A stretch of DNA of 64,000 bases from NCBI GenBank assembly GCA_934757245.1, contig CAKVLH010000008.1, positions 1 to 64,000 on the forward strand, read 5' to 3'. The position numbers and the translations under genes were made by a program. Positions 36,351 to 45,205 of the stretch are shown here, one piece after another. The notes below the pieces were generated by a model. The model worked only from the letters and a program-made list of their open reading frames with translations, had not been told where the DNA came from and made no database searches. Source of the DNA: an uncultured Candidatus Melainabacteria bacterium. Its GTDB lineage: Bacteria; Cyanobacteriota; Vampirovibrionia; Gastranaerophilales; Gastranaerophilaceae. Positions within the stretch are counted from its first letter, which is position 1, and every line of letters starts with the position of its first letter.

Positions 36351-36974
36351 CTATATATTTTTTGCACAGTATGCAGAAATCGGGCATTCTGCGCACTTTG
36401 GTTTTATTGGCTTACATACGTTTTGACCATGCGTTACAAGAAGTGTATTTATATCTATCCAATATTTTTCAGGAAGCTTCTTGCGTAAGGCAAATTCAGT
36501 TTCTTCAGGAGTTTTTGTCTTAATATAACCTAAACGATTAAATATTCTATGAACATGAACATCAACACAAATTGCAGGTTTATTAAAACCTAGTGATAAA
36601 ACCAAGTTTGCAGTTTTTCTGCCAACTCCTTTAAATTTCACCAATTCATCTATTTCATCAGGAACTTTGCCGTCTAATTCTTCATCAATCGTTTTAGAAA
36701 GCTCTATAATTTGTTTTGCTTTGTTTTCATAAAATCCTACAGGATAAATTGCTTGCGCTAAATCTTCGATTTTCACCTGCTTCATATCTTTAGGAGTTTT
36801 TGCAAGTTCAAGCATTCTAAGAGTCGCGGGATAAGTCGTTTTATCATTTGTTCGAAGGCTTAAAATACACGCAATCAAAACCAAATACGGGTTTTTAAAG
36901 TTATCCATTAACAAAACAAAATCACTCTTTGGTTGTTTCGCATTTTTTAAAATATTTACAATTTCATCTATCAT
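36351..36974 (-). CDS. nth: endonuclease III (DNA glycosylase/AP lyase)
   Basis: 207 aa. Helix-hairpin-helix with catalytic K120 ([14 protein letters not shown]) and D138 (ICVDVHVHR), plus the C-x6-C-x2-C-x5-C [4Fe-4S] ligand set at the C terminus. It removes oxidised pyrimidines in base excision repair. The start overlaps the nnrD stop by 11 nt, so the two are one transcript. Confidence 0.93.
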   Translation of the reverse strand: MIDEIVNILKNAKQPKSDFVLLMDNFKNPYLVLIACILSLRTNDKTTYPATLRMLELAKTPKDMKQVKIEDLAQAIYPVGFYENKAKQIIELSKTIDEELDGKVPDEIDELVKFKGVGRKTANLVLSLGFNKPAICVDVHVHRIFNRLGYIKTKTPEETEFALRKKLPEKYWIDINTLLVTHGQNVCKPIKPKCAECPISAYCAKNI

Positions 36975-37782
36975 TCAAAATCTCTTTTATTGCTAAATGT
37001 ATGTATTTTGGTAAATCTGAAGCCAAAACGGAATATTCTGTAAGTTCGTCTGACGCAATTTCACCGCTTCTTGAATGCAAATAGACACCCAGTTTAGCGG
37101 ATTCAAACAAATCCATTTTTTGTGCAACCAGTCCTGCAATTATTCCGGCTAAAACATCTCCGGAGCCTGCTTTTGCAAGCGCAGAATTTCCATGTTCATT
37201 TTTATAAATTTTATCTTTTTGGCAAACAATAGTTCTATGCGTTTTTAAAATCGCAGTACAATTGTATTTTTCTGATAATTTTTTAGCACTACCCTCTATA
37301 TCAGATAAAACATCCTCTAAATCTATATTTAAAAGTCTGGATGCTTCTAAAGGATGTGGAGTTATGATTGTATTTGGCGGTAATTCAATTTTATTTTTTG
37401 CAAGAATATTTAGCCCGTCAGCGTCTACAATTAAAGGAGTTTGTCCATTCTGAATTTTTGCTATAACATTTTCAAACAAATCAAACGATTTTTTATCTAA
37501 ACCTAAACCGCAACCAACTAGAATAACCGAAAATTCATCCAGCTTTTCCAGTCCTTCTTCTCTAGTCAAATAAACAGCTTCCGGCAAGAGTGTAGAAACA
37601 GAATGAATAATATCAGACTCTGAAGCAAGTGCAACAAAGCCTGCACCGACTTTCAAAGGAGCAATTGTCGATAAATAAGATGCTCCGATATAATTCTTAG
37701 AACCTGCAAAATTCAAAACTTTGCCAAAAGTTCCTTTGTTAGAATTTTGTTCTCTTGTTGGCATCTGAAAATTTTGCACCAT
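36964..37782 (-). CDS. nnrD: ADP-dependent (S)-NAD(P)H-hydrate dehydratase
   Basis: 272 aa from [17 protein letters not shown] (GGAGTG upstream); an in-frame start at 37824 adds 14 residues. Ribokinase-like carbohydrate kinase fold: [38 protein letters not shown] and [16 protein letters not shown] (catalytic Asp). It repairs hydrated NAD(P)H. The NnrE epimerase domain, often fused, is absent. Confidence 0.88.
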   Translation of the reverse strand: MVQNFQMPTREQNSNKGTFGKVLNFAGSKNYIGASYLSTIAPLKVGAGFVALASESDIIHSVSTLLPEAVYLTREEGLEKLDEFSVILVGCGLGLDKKSFDLFENVIAKIQNGQTPLIVDADGLNILAKNKIELPPNTIITPHPLEASRLLNIDLEDVLSDIEGSAKKLSEKYNCTAILKTHRTIVCQKDKIYKNEHGNSALAKAGSGDVLAGIIAGLVAQKMDLFESAKLGVYLHSRSGEIASDELTEYSVLASDLPKYIHLAIKEILNDR

Positions 37783-37889
37783 ATTCACTCCAATTAGAAA
37801 TGCATTACAAAAATATATTAGCAAAAAAATAGGTTATGTAAAATTTTAAAATTGTGCGCTATATGTCTATGACGACACTTCATTAATAC

Positions 37890-37918
37890 TTCACAATTTC
37901 CCAAAGTTAATATATAAT
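37890..37918 (+). promoter_or_regulatory. promoter for a probably leaderless purB mRNA
   Basis: TTCACA (37890-37895), 17-bp spacer, TATAAT (37913-37918), which ends 6 nt before the purB ATG. There is no Shine-Dalgarno in between. This is the best example of the leaderless arrangement in the window. Confidence 0.65.
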
Positions 37919-37924
37919 AATCTT

Positions 37925-39217
37925 ATGATAGATAGATATTCACGAGAAGAAATTAAGCGTATTTGGGAGTTACAGGCGAAGTTTGAATATTATTTGAAAG
38001 TTGAACTTGCGGTTTGTGATGCTTACGCAAAATTAGGAAAAATACCCGCAAAAAATTTAGAAGAAATTAAAACAAAAGCTTCTTTTACATTAGATAGAAT
38101 TGATGAAGTTGAGCGTGAAGTACGCCATGATGTAATTGCGTTTTTAACAGCTGTAAATGAATCAGTCGGAGTTGAAAATGCAAAATACATCCACATGGGC
38201 TTAACCAGCTCGGATGTTATTGATACTGCATTCGCTTTGCAAATTAAAGATAGTGCAAAATTTATAAATATTGAATTGGATAAACTTATTGAAACGGTTA
38301 GGAATTCCGCTTTTAAATATAAAAATACGGTTTGTATGGGACGTTCACATGGCGTGCATGCTGAAGTTACAACTTTCGGGTTTAAATTATTAACTTGGCT
38401 TGATGCTTTAACTAGAGCAAAAGAAAGTTTTAATTTTGCATTAAATGAAATTGAAGTCGGACAAATTTCAGGACCTGTCGGAACTTACAGCAATGTGCCG
38501 ATTGAAATTGAAGCCTTAACTTGTGAAGAATTAGGCTTAGCGCCTGCAAAAATTTCTACTCAAATCATATCAAGAGACAGGCATGCAAAATTCTTTTCTG
38601 AGTTGGCATTAATTGCGTCTTTGATTGAACAGTTTGCAACAGAGATTCGACATTTGCAAAAAACAGAAGTGCGGGAGGTTGAGGAAGGTTTTGGAAAAAA
38701 TCAAAAAGGTTCTTCGGCTATGCCACACAAAAAGAATCCTGTTTTGTGCGAAAATTTGTGCGGATTAGCGCGTGTTGTGCGCTCAGATATGGTTGCCGCA
38801 TTTGAAAACATTAATCTTTGGCATGAAAGAGATATATCGCATAGTTCTGCAGAGCGCATAATATTTCCGGACGCATTAATATTAGTTGATTTTATGTTGC
38901 ATCGTTTTAATGGCGTAGTGGAAAATCTTGTTGTGCATGAAGATAACATGCTCAAAAATACACAGCTTTATGGCGGTATTGTTTATTCTCAAAAGGTTTT
39001 GTTAAAGCTTGTAGAGAAAGGTTTATCAAGAGAAGAAGCTTACAGAATTGTACAAAAACATGCACTTGACGCTTTAAACGGTGGCGGAGATTTCAAAAAA
39101 GCATTGTTTATGGATGAAAAAGTTACCGCATTGCTTTCTAATGAAGAAATCGAAGCTTGTTTTGATGTGCGAGATTATTTAAAGAATATAGATAAAGTTT
39201 TTGAGCGATTTAACTAA
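37925..39217 (+). CDS. purB: adenylosuccinate lyase
   Basis: 430 aa. It acts twice in purine synthesis (SAICAR to AICAR; adenylosuccinate to AMP). Fumarase/aspartase superfamily signature GSSAMPHKKNP (about 261-271), with GLTSSDVIDTA and RSHGVHAEVT as the other active-site segments. Leaderless promoter arrangement. Confidence 0.95.
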   Translation: MIDRYSREEIKRIWELQAKFEYYLKVELAVCDAYAKLGKIPAKNLEEIKTKASFTLDRIDEVEREVRHDVIAFLTAVNESVGVENAKYIHMGLTSSDVIDTAFALQIKDSAKFINIELDKLIETVRNSAFKYKNTVCMGRSHGVHAEVTTFGFKLLTWLDALTRAKESFNFALNEIEVGQISGPVGTYSNVPIEIEALTCEELGLAPAKISTQIISRDRHAKFFSELALIASLIEQFATEIRHLQKTEVREVEEGFGKNQKGSSAMPHKKNPVLCENLCGLARVVRSDMVAAFENINLWHERDISHSSAERIIFPDALILVDFMLHRFNGVVENLVVHEDNMLKNTQLYGGIVYSQKVLLKLVEKGLSREEAYRIVQKHALDALNGGGDFKKALFMDEKVTALLSNEEIEACFDVRDYLKNIDKVFERFN

Positions 39218-39314
39218 TTCTTTATATCTTGCAGTTATAAACAAGCTGGATTGCATCGTTGCCCAATTTAACTGTACTTGCTTTTATATTGAGAAGTATG
39301 TTTTTTAGTTTTCG

Positions 39315-40892
39315 TTACACGCCAATTTGAGGTTTTTTACGAGCTTGTTTGTGTTCTTTAAATTCAGCAGTTACATCTACCAACATATTTTCTATATCCA
39401 ACTTATCAGCTAATGCTTTTGGAATATAAACCTCTCCATAAAGTTTATTCGGATCTGTCAGTAAGAAATATCCTCTGTTATATGCTTTTTTATTTGCATT
39501 TTTAAACATTTCTTGATCGGCAGAGTCTGTGATTCCTAATCGTTTCATTGTATCATCAAAGGTTTCACCTTGTTTCGGACTGACTTTGAAGTCCCCATCT
39601 GAAGTTTTTTGAGCACGCTTATCACTGAATTCTTCAGGTCCCCAATAGCATTTAGAACCGTCTTTGTTTGGAACCTCTCTATATTTTAATTTTCCATCGT
39701 TACCATATGTGTATTCGTCAACTTCATCTTCAGCGTATGTTATACTCAATATTCGACCACACTTGTCATATTCTTTTATAAACCCATCGCTACGGTTATA
39801 TGTATAACCGCCATCTTCATGGTATTCGAATGTATCTGTTGTTCCATCATGCGATTTTACACGCAATAGTCTGCCATTCTTGTCATATTCACAATACTCT
39901 TGAACGGCACCTGTGTTATCGCCATAACCATATAGACATGTATAACTGCCGTCTTCGTTGTATTTGGTTTCAAAAGGTAAATCACCATCATACGATGTTC
40001 CACGCAATAGTCTGTTATTCTTGTCGTATTCCCAAATATTACCATTACTATATTGATGGGTATAACTACCGTCTGCATTGTATTCGTTTTTATATGTCAG
40101 TCCGTTTTGCATATATTCATCTACATAAGTTATCCCGTATGGCAAAGTTCCACGCAATAATCTGTTATTATTGTCGTATTCTTGAATTTCTCCATTGTTA
40201 CATTTACGGACATAACTGCCATCTTCCTTGTATTCGTTTTCATAAGTTATTCCGTTAGGGCTTGTTCCACTTATCCACTTCCCATTTTTATCAAAATTTC
40301 GAATACTTCCATCTTCATACGTATCAGTGTAACCTTCATCTGCATTATAGGTTCTTTGGTAATTTCCTACTTCATTTTTACCGCCGGAAATTCTATTATC
40401 GGCACCTTTCATCACAGTATTATTATTTTTATCTTGAATAGTAGTTCCAACAAGAGTTCCATTTTCATTATTGTGTCTTTCTATAACAGTATTGTCTTCT
40501 GCATCAGGTTTATACTTGATTACAATTTCATCAGGATTTTCAGCATTTCTTGTTTGGTATTCGATATTAACTCCTGCTTGTTTTACGGTACTCAAGAAAT
40601 TAAACAAATCTTCTACCTTAAATCCTTTTAATCCTAGTGATTTAATCAACTTTCTAGCTTCTCTGTTGCTTAAATTTGTCGCATCACCGTCTTTTGCTGC
40701 AGCTTCTTGTACTTTTGCATTCAAGGCATCAATTTCTTTTTGCTCCAATATATTGTTACCATCATCGAGTGCTTCAAAAATACTGCGCATTTTTTCATCT
40801 TTAATATCTTCTTTTTTTATTCCACCTTTTAAATCATTAGATGCAATTTGTTGTGCATCTTTGCCTTTACCTAAAGTTAAGTCATAATTCAT
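39315..40892 (-). CDS. YD-repeat protein with LysM-like C terminus
   Basis: 525 aa, no signal peptide. Residues 25-95 have EF-hand-like loops (ALDDGNNILEQKEI). From about 185 to 415 there are five or six RHS/YD-type repeats of 30-40 residues (EYDKNNRLLRGT then EYNADGSYT). The C terminus (KQGETFDDTMKRLGI through YIP) resembles a LysM-like fold. A consensus sigma-28 promoter lies 40 bp upstream; AAGGA before ATG. Probably a surface-exposed or structural protein; export route unknown. Confidence 0.8.
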   Translation of the reverse strand: MNYDLTLGKGKDAQQIASNDLKGGIKKEDIKDEKMRSIFEALDDGNNILEQKEIDALNAKVQEAAAKDGDATNLSNREARKLIKSLGLKGFKVEDLFNFLSTVKQAGVNIEYQTRNAENPDEIVIKYKPDAEDNTVIERHNNENGTLVGTTIQDKNNNTVMKGADNRISGGKNEVGNYQRTYNADEGYTDTYEDGSIRNFDKNGKWISGTSPNGITYENEYKEDGSYVRKCNNGEIQEYDNNNRLLRGTLPYGITYVDEYMQNGLTYKNEYNADGSYTHQYSNGNIWEYDKNNRLLRGTSYDGDLPFETKYNEDGSYTCLYGYGDNTGAVQEYCEYDKNGRLLRVKSHDGTTDTFEYHEDGGYTYNRSDGFIKEYDKCGRILSITYAEDEVDEYTYGNDGKLKYREVPNKDGSKCYWGPEEFSDKRAQKTSDGDFKVSPKQGETFDDTMKRLGITDSADQEMFKNANKKAYNRGYFLLTDPNKLYGEVYIPKALADKLDIENMLVDVTAEFKEHKQARKKPQIGV

Positions 40893-40931
40893 AATAATCC
40901 TTTCAATATTTAATTCATTCAGATATTATGT

Positions 40932-40958
40932 TTATCGGCAATTTTTATAAAAACTTTA
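40932..40958 (-). promoter_or_regulatory. consensus sigma-28-type promoter
   Basis: Minus-strand TAAAGTTT (40951-40958), 11-bp spacer, GCCGATAA (40932-40939). Both octamers match the flagellar sigma consensus at every position. It lies 40 bp upstream of the YD-repeat gene. Confidence 0.8.
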
Positions 40959-41141
40959 GTGAAATACAAAAGAATATGAGTATTTTTATTGCCAATAATA
41001 CCACTACGACTGCTTTATGCCAATTGTAACAATTTCTACAAAACCTTAACAAAGGAAAATATATTGTAAATATTATTACAAACTCTTAACAAAATAGGTT
41101 TAAGGATAGTAGAGAAACATGTAAATTCTATAAAATTAAGC

Positions 41142-41256
41142 AAAAAAAAAGAGTCTTGAATGACTCTAAAAACTTTAAATGTGTGAAGTGTAGTATATAT
41201 GTATTGTGTAAATCTATTTAATATCCTTATATATATAAAGTATTTTGCTTTTAAAG
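41142..41256 (-). ncRNA. candidate small RNA in the 490-bp gap
   Basis: On the minus strand, two phased TTACA-type words (41280-41296) precede TTGAGC (41261-41266) and an AT-rich -10 region. About 110 nt without an ORF follow, ending at AGAGTC/GACTCT (41150-41167) with nine T residues. An ACACUUCACAC stretch lies single-stranded before the hairpin. The -10 is poor, so the unit could also be the 3' end of the DMT-transporter transcript. The remainder of the gap 40893-41382 shows no gene. Confidence 0.3.
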
Positions 41257-41382
41257 AATTGCTCAATAAAAAATCTTTTGTTACAATTCTTTACAATTAT
41301 TCATGCCTTATCTAATGCAGAATCATCGTTAACTACTGTCTAAGGTAATTCTACTATTTCCTATACACTTCGTTAGCAACAG

Positions 41383-42213
41383 TTATGCTTTTAAAATAAT
41401 AACTATTGCGCCAATTGCCATTATGATTGAACCGACAAGTTTTTCTTTAAAATTTTTCTCTTGAAAAATATTTGCGCCTAAAAATACGCTTAAAATAGTT
41501 GAAAGTTGAAATAATGCAAGAGCGTATGATACGTTCATATTTGCAAATACGTAGTTTGTAGAATATTGCATTATACCTACAAATAAGACTAACAAAAGCT
41601 GTGCTTTAATTGATTTTATTATAGGTTTATGTTTTGCAAAGCTCATGAATAAGGATGAAAAAATTAATCCTGAAAAACACCATAAGAAAAATGTATTAGC
41701 TACGCCGGATAAAAGAATTACTTTTTTTATAAAAATAGCTTCTGTACCGGAAAATATTAAAGCCAAAACTCTATAAATAATTGCTCTTGTACTGACTTTA
41801 GCTACTGAATTGTGTCCCAATATAAAATATGTTCCACCGATAATTAGAAAAATTCCCAGTAGTGCAAAAACAGATGGAATTTCTTTCAAATAAATAAATC
41901 CAATAATCATCGCAACGATTGGTTTATACGAATTTATTGGTGCGATTGCTGATAAATCGCCAAGTGATAGGGCTTTGATTATAAAATAATTTCCAATTGC
42001 ACCCAAGAAACCCATTATTAAAACATTGAAAAGAATTTCAGAAGAGAATGCAATTTTGTTTAAGAAACAAAATCCTATAATTGATAATCCCAAATACGTA
42101 TAAAAATTAACAACTGAAGATTTTTGTCCTTTATTAGTTAATATTTTCTGAAAAACATTCAGATAGGAGTTTGATATAATTCTTGTTAAAATTCCTGCGC
42201 AAGTCAATAACAT
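41383..42213 (-). CDS. EamA/DMT-superfamily transporter
   Basis: 276 aa with about ten transmembrane helices in two EamA halves (LGAIGNYFIIKALSLGDLSAIAPI in the first, YALALFQLSTILSVFLGANIF in the second). Drug/metabolite transporter family; substrate unknown. TATAAT ends 6 nt before ATG, with no Shine-Dalgarno, so it may be read from its own leaderless mRNA even though it starts 18 bp after the preceding gene. Confidence 0.85.
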   Translation of the reverse strand: MLLTCAGILTRIISNSYLNVFQKILTNKGQKSSVVNFYTYLGLSIIGFCFLNKIAFSSEILFNVLIMGFLGAIGNYFIIKALSLGDLSAIAPINSYKPIVAMIIGFIYLKEIPSVFALLGIFLIIGGTYFILGHNSVAKVSTRAIIYRVLALIFSGTEAIFIKKVILLSGVANTFFLWCFSGLIFSSLFMSFAKHKPIIKSIKAQLLLVLFVGIMQYSTNYVFANMNVSYALALFQLSTILSVFLGANIFQEKNFKEKLVGSIIMAIGAIVIILKA

Positions 42214-42219
42214 AGAATT

Positions 42220-42225
42220 ATTATA
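42220..42225 (-). promoter_or_regulatory. -10 hexamer 6 nt before the DMT-transporter ATG
   Basis: TATAAT on the minus strand, spaced 6 nt from ATG, without a clear -35. Part of the recurring leaderless pattern. Confidence 0.4.
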
Positions 42226-42231
42226 CTATAA

Positions 42232-44025
42232 CTACTTTGATTCGCTTTGAGTTTTTTGTTCGTTTTCAGAACCTGTAATCTCTGTTTGTGCAGATTGATT
42301 TAGTTGCGCATCAATTGCATTTAATTCATTTACATCTTTACAATCATTGATAGCTTTTTCTTCCTGTTCTAATTGTGTAGTTTGCAAATCTAAGTTTCTA
42401 ATAGTTTCATCATATTGGTCTGATGCAATTTCTTGACCATAACCAATTGGTATTGTGTAAACAGGGTCAAATATTTGTATTGCTTTAGGTGCTGTGCTTG
42501 CAGGATGTGTAATCAAAGTGTTGAAAGTTGAACCATTCTTGCCACCAATTGCAAGTTGATATTTGTTTTTTCTCCAAGTTGTTGGTTTCAACAAAGATTT
42601 TTCTACATCTTTAGTTGATACGTATTTATTTAAAATTCTCTTGTTATCATCAGGAGTTTTTGCCAAGTATCGCATACGTCTTTCTCTTGTTCTGATTAAT
42701 CGTTTCAATGCATAATTATAACGTTTTTGTTGTTCTAATAACTGTTTTGCATAGAAATTATTTAGACTATTGTCGTTTTTAATTGTGTTAATAGCTTTAG
42801 TACCAGAATTTTCTTGATATAATTTATCATATTCTGTTTTATTTTTTACATTTGAATCAAAGAATTTAGCAGTTTCTCCCTGATTATTTTTTAAAAATGT
42901 TCTTTCTTTTTGTAAATGAGCTAATAATTGAGCATCACTTTCTGATAACGAACCATTTACATTTTTATAATCTTTTAATTCTTTAATTTTCGAATCTACA
43001 GCTTTTAGCCTATTATTGGTAAATTCTTTCAAATCTTTACTTTGCATTTGTTCCTGATTTGTATAATTATTAATATTTTTTATTTTAGCTCCTGTTGCTT
43101 GGAAGAATTTAGTTATACCCCATTTGCCTGATTGAGCGGCAATTAATGCTCTATCAGCTTTCATAGCTTCACCGGTTGCACGCCAAGCATTGACAGTTAC
43201 ATCACGACCGAATTGAGATGTAGATTGAAGTGCTTTTCCTGCAACACTTGTTCTTTCAGCGGCTACAGATGCGCTTGAACTTGAAACGCCTTTGCCTATA
43301 GCTCGCAAGCCAAACGCAGAGGTAATCCCGGTAAATAAACCTGTTATTATTTCTTGTTGCGCATTATCGATTGCTTCATCATCACTATCGCTTGCTTTGT
43401 TTAGGTTATATATTCCTTTTACGGCTCCATAAGTACCCATTGCAACACCGGTTGTAGCCAATGTATATCCAATAAATGGACCTACGTACGGAATACAACA
43501 TGCTCCAACTGCAAGTGCTGTTATACCTACATTTTTAAGGCATTTTTTCCAGTTCCATTTGCCGTCTTTTTCAATACCAACTAAGTTTTTACCTATATTT
43601 ACAACTGCAGAACCTGCATTCGAACACCATCTTCCGACTTTACCCCAGAATCCTAGTTTTTTATATGGAGTTCTAACAGAAGACGAACCGTCTGATTTTT
43701 TTGCTTTTTCAACTTGTGCTTTCGTTTGTTTTGTTGCTTCAAGTTTTTTACTTATATCTAATTCATTTATCTTATCTTGCTTTAATTTGTTTAAATCAAT
43801 AATTGATTGTTGCTCATTGGCTTTTTGTGCAGCAGCTTTTTGTTCTTCTTCTCTACGTTTAAGATGTTCTTCAAATGTCATTTCTTTATTTGAAGTATTA
43901 CCGGAAGATGTTGAAAAATTGTTCCAAATATTTCCGTAGTCAAAAGCAAGCGGAGTAGTGAAATTATTAAAATCTTGAGCTTGCCACATAGGCATATTCC
44001 AATTTTGAGAAATTTCTAATCCCAT
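42232..44025 (-). CDS. 597-aa coiled-coil protein with hydrophobic Gly-rich centre
   Basis: 597 aa, no signal peptide. N-terminal Asn/Trp-rich region, then a charged coiled coil (about 50-95). Next comes a hydrophobic Gly/Ala-rich pair of helices (about 150-205, including VGITALAVGACCIPYVGPFIGY), followed by a long Lys/Gln-rich helical C-terminal part. The hydrophobic pair recalls the one in the 697-aa protein, though the sequences differ. Function unknown; membrane insertion after export or from the cytosol is possible. Confidence 0.72.
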   Translation of the reverse strand: MGLEISQNWNMPMWQAQDFNNFTTPLAFDYGNIWNNFSTSSGNTSNKEMTFEEHLKRREEEQKAAAQKANEQQSIIDLNKLKQDKINELDISKKLEATKQTKAQVEKAKKSDGSSSVRTPYKKLGFWGKVGRWCSNAGSAVVNIGKNLVGIEKDGKWNWKKCLKNVGITALAVGACCIPYVGPFIGYTLATTGVAMGTYGAVKGIYNLNKASDSDDEAIDNAQQEIITGLFTGITSAFGLRAIGKGVSSSSASVAAERTSVAGKALQSTSQFGRDVTVNAWRATGEAMKADRALIAAQSGKWGITKFFQATGAKIKNINNYTNQEQMQSKDLKEFTNNRLKAVDSKIKELKDYKNVNGSLSESDAQLLAHLQKERTFLKNNQGETAKFFDSNVKNKTEYDKLYQENSGTKAINTIKNDNSLNNFYAKQLLEQQKRYNYALKRLIRTRERRMRYLAKTPDDNKRILNKYVSTKDVEKSLLKPTTWRKNKYQLAIGGKNGSTFNTLITHPASTAPKAIQIFDPVYTIPIGYGQEIASDQYDETIRNLDLQTTQLEQEEKAINDCKDVNELNAIDAQLNQSAQTEITGSENEQKTQSESK

Positions 44026-44136
44026 ATTAATATCCTAAATTTAATATCCCTTACTTATATAAAGTTTCCATGCCGGAAAAAATTGACTTTTTTATTTACA
44101 AATATTTACAATTACCGTTTGAAGCTATGTTTTTGT

Positions 44137-44142
44137 TATACT
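44137..44142 (+). promoter_or_regulatory. extended -10 directly before era
   Basis: TGTTATACT (extended -10 with TG, hexamer 44137-44142) ends 6 nt before the era ATG. No Shine-Dalgarno is present. Confidence 0.45.
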
Positions 44143-44148
44143 TGAGTA

Positions 44149-45048
44149 ATGAAGAAGTGTGGATTTGTAGCAATATTAGGGCGTCCTAATGTTGGTAAAT
44201 CTACTCTTTTGAACCAGATTTTAGGGCAAAAGATAGTAATTACAACAGACAAGGCGCAAACAACAAGAAAACGTATCAAAGGGATTTTAACAGAAGGAAG
44301 AGGACAAATTATTTTTGTTGATACTCCCGGAGTTCATAGACCTTTGAATAAGCTTGGCGAATTTTTGCTAGATGAAGCAAAGGTTGCAGTACCTGATGCT
44401 GATTTAGTGTTGTTTTTAGTTGACGGTTCAGAACCGGCCGGAAAAGGCGACAAGTGGATAGTTGAAAATATTTTAAAACAAAGTAAAATTCCTGTAGTGC
44501 TTGTTATGAATAAAGTAGATAAAATCAAAAAAACAGAAAAAGTTGAAGAAAATTTAATTTCTTACAAAACTTTGTTTGATGAAAACATTCCTGTTGTAAG
44601 AATTTCCGCAAAAACAGGTAGAAACAAAGATACGCTTCTTTCTAATATCTTCAAAAAACTTCCTGAAGGAGAATACTTATATCCAGAAGATGTTGTTACA
44701 GAAGAAAATATGCGCTCAGTTGCAGAAGAAATTATCAGAGAAAAAGTGCTTTTGAATACGCAGGATGAAATTCCGCATTCTGTAGCTATCAAGGTTGAAA
44801 AGTACGAAGAAAAAGAAGATATTGATAGAATTTACGCAACAATATTTTGTGAGCAAAAGAGTCAGAAGGGAATTCTGATTGGAAAAGGCGGGAATTTGCT
44901 TAAAAAAATCGGAACTGACGCTCGATTAGAATTAGAAAATATTGTTGAAAAGAAAGTTTTTCTAGGCTTAGAGGTAAAGGTAGAAAAGGATTGGAGAAAG
45001 AAAGATAAAATTCTAAAGAATTTTGGTTATAAATCTGAAAAAGAATAG
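44149..45048 (+). CDS. era: GTPase Era
   Basis: 299 aa. G1 GRPNVGKS (11-18), G2/G3 with VDTPGVHRP, G4 NKVDK, and a C-terminal KH domain with GILIGKGGNLLKKIG. It binds the 16S 3' end during 30S maturation. Leaderless-type promoter; no SD. Confidence 0.96.
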   Translation: MKKCGFVAILGRPNVGKSTLLNQILGQKIVITTDKAQTTRKRIKGILTEGRGQIIFVDTPGVHRPLNKLGEFLLDEAKVAVPDADLVLFLVDGSEPAGKGDKWIVENILKQSKIPVVLVMNKVDKIKKTEKVEENLISYKTLFDENIPVVRISAKTGRNKDTLLSNIFKKLPEGEYLYPEDVVTEENMRSVAEEIIREKVLLNTQDEIPHSVAIKVEKYEEKEDIDRIYATIFCEQKSQKGILIGKGGNLLKKIGTDARLELENIVEKKVFLGLEVKVEKDWRKKDKILKNFGYKSEKE

Positions 45049-45080
45049 CAAATTATTTTTTTACAGTTTTTTACACTAGT

Positions 45081-45160
45081 AAGCCCTCTACGAGTGAGAG
45101 GGTAGAATTTCAAGTTGAGCCTTGCGAAACTTAGAAATTCGGGTGAGGGTTTATCCCCCC
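45081..45160. repeat. REP-like repeat R6 ending in a C10 tract
   Basis: CCCTCTACGAGTGAGAGGG hairpin, then a GTTGAGCCTTGCGAAAC segment and GGGTGAGGG. It ends in ten consecutive C residues (45155-45164) followed by A-rich runs, 41 nt upstream of the GH13 start codon. Confidence 0.55.
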
Positions 45161-45205
45161 CCCCAAAAAAACAAAAAAATAATAAGTGTGTATTAGGAGA
45201 TAAAA

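Noticed and set aside
34207..39217. CRISPR or tRNA genes anywhere in the window
   Set aside because: No regularly spaced direct repeats with spacers and no cloverleaf with a TTCGA-type T arm were found on either strand.
39800..40258. 152-aa plus-strand ORF
   Set aside because: Antisense to the YD repeats; composition is a mirror of the repeat codons.
42232..44100. Sigma-28 promoter before the 597-aa gene
   Set aside because: TAAAGTTT and GCCGG occur on the plus strand but only 4 bp apart; minus-strand reading gives no match at 11-bp spacing.
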